From Clostridiales bacterium (GTDB lineage Bacteria; Bacillota; Clostridia; Oscillospirales; Oscillospiraceae), in NCBI GenBank assembly GCA_029265405.1, contig JAJUJI010000010.1:1-64000 (forward strand): a stretch of 64,000 bases of DNA, given 5' to 3'. Positions 63,611 to 64,000 of the stretch are shown here, one piece after another; position 1 is the stretch's first letter, and each line of letters begins with the position of its first letter. A program made the position numbers and the translations under genes. The notes under the pieces are model-generated. The model was not told where the DNA came from. It searched no databases and worked only from the letters and a program-made list of their open reading frames with translations.

Positions 63611-63638
63611 GCCTTTGCCTCCCTTGATTTATTTATAT

Positions 63639-63668
63639 ATGATATCATGAAAAGACCGTGTTTGTCAA
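63639..63668 (-). promoter_or_regulatory. Sigma-A promoter of glnS
   Basis: TTGACA (63663-63668), 18-bp spacer, TATCAT (63639-63644), reading into the attenuator leader. Confidence 0.82.
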
Positions 63669-63708
63669 TCGGCAGCAGGCGAAACGGCCCGATGCGTGTA
63701 GAAAATTA

Positions 63709-63737
63709 TTGACAAAGCCTTATGGCGATAGTATACT
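63709..63737 (+). promoter_or_regulatory. Sigma-A promoter of the T-box leader
   Basis: TTGACA (63709-63714), 17-bp spacer, TATACT (63732-63737). Confidence 0.9.
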
Positions 63738-63744
63738 CTATTTT

Positions 63745-64000
63745 CAATAAGGCAAAGGCGACGAAGGGGAGCAGTAGACGCCGCTCCGATGCGCAGAGAG
63801 GGAACGGACATGGGCGGGCCGCGGCATTGCGCGGCAGCGCTTGGTCAGGGTGCGAGTTCCCGTGAGGAGGCGTCGAAGTCGCCCCGGAGCCTCGGCCCGA
63901 AAGCGGCTTGCGGCCGCCTGTAGGCGCCGACGGGCAGCTCCCGTTACAGGGCGGAGCCGTCGAAAAGGCGGCGGAGTGATAAAATCGGGTGGTACCGCGG
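63745..64000 (+). ncRNA. T-box riboswitch leader, GUC (valine) specifier, runs off the window
   Basis: Stem I elements AGTA (63773-63776) and AGAGAG, the helix GACGCC/GGCGTC, the specifier segment GAA-GTC (GTC at 63878-63880), and the T-box sequence GGGTGGTACCGCGG at the very end. GUC would be read by tRNA-Val(GAC). The antiterminator TGGT suits an A73 tRNA, as tRNA-Val is. The regulated gene, most likely valS, lies beyond position 64000. The terminator is also outside the window. Confidence 0.9.

Larger units (their letters stand above)
63477..63632 (-). promoter_or_regulatory. trp-type attenuator leader of glnS
   Basis: Four segments can pair in exclusive ways (minus strand). Segment 1 GCGGC (63574-63578) pairs with segment 2 GCCGC (63545-63549). 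Segment 2, extended as GCCGCGCGTTT (63539-63549), pairs with segment 3 AAACGCGGC (63504-63512, 2-nt bulge). Segment 3 contains the 5' edge of the terminator. Segments 1 and 2 lie in leader-peptide codons 11-13 and 21-24. A ribosome waiting at Gln codons 8-9 would cover segment 1 and let 2:3 form, preventing termination. The logic is inferred; the sequences are as stated. Confidence 0.65.

Noticed and set aside
63477-63632. T-box in the glnS leader
   Set aside because: The conserved GGTGGTACCGCG sequence and Stem I motifs are absent on this strand. GCGGCGGTATGGC only superficially resembles it.

Overview
The window looks like part of the chromosome of a fairly GC-rich, anaerobic Bacillota (Clostridia-like) bacterium. 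Pointers are HPr kinase, RapZ-WhiA, T-box, M-box and TPP leaders, a dxs-tlyA-nadK-argR-recN cluster, a tungsten/ferredoxin aldehyde oxidoreductase, a family-4 Fe-S uracil-DNA glycosylase, an Fe-S aldo-keto reductase and a B12-dependent glutamate-mutase-type enzyme with its reactivase. Nearly every transcription unit has a recognisable sigma-A promoter (TTGACA-like, about 17 bp, TATAAT-like) and many end in clear intrinsic terminators. I see no prophage, insertion sequence, CRISPR array or other mobile DNA. Most of the window is core genome.

Layout. 1-230: 5S rRNA, the end of an rRNA operon. 249-2517: aldehyde:ferredoxin oxidoreductase (minus) behind a ~380-nt structured leader with an internal terminator. 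2600-3355: thiT under a TPP riboswitch. 3450-13030: a co-directional run uvrA-recD2-comF-mreB-radC-uvrB. 13048-17139: potABCD polyamine importer (minus). 17140-22757: pseudouridine synthase, rpmB (plus), a degenerate plsY, der, a PDZ/radical-SAM/DUF512 gene, rpmF and yceD. 22791-27721: hprK-murB-rapZ-whiA-MFS. 27844-29163: corA under an M-box. 29286-32768: a fused GlmE-GlmS mutase and its GlmL reactivase. 32865-34193: GT-C-like membrane glycosyltransferase. 34292-46583: rpoB-rpoC, then rpsL-rpsG-fusA and tuf. 46649-48248: a MerR regulator with an Fe-S aldo-keto reductase. 48315-50484: ligA and tRNA-Cys. 50597-57774: dxs-tlyA-nadK-argR-recN-tyrS. 57832-59322: DUF2156 protein and UDG. 59394-61675: an orphan membrane protein and a MATE exporter. 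61771-63668: glnS (minus) behind a leader-peptide attenuator. 63709-end: a divergent T-box leader with a GUC (Val) specifier whose gene lies beyond the window.

The most unusual signals are regulatory. The glnS leader encodes a 27-residue peptide with tandem Gln codons, and its RNA can fold into mutually exclusive antiterminator and terminator hairpins. This is a trp-type attenuator next to a T-box, the usual solution for such genes in this phylum. Also notable are the natural single-chain GlmE-GlmS fusion with apparently changed substrate-pocket residues, the unidentified leader of the aldehyde oxidoreductase gene, a small SD-led ORF between the M-box terminator and corA, a PlsY homologue at its canonical locus that lacks the catalytic motifs, and a PotD anchored by a C-terminal transmembrane helix.

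All functions are assigned by reading motifs and family resemblance. No database search, alignment program or RNA-folding program was run.
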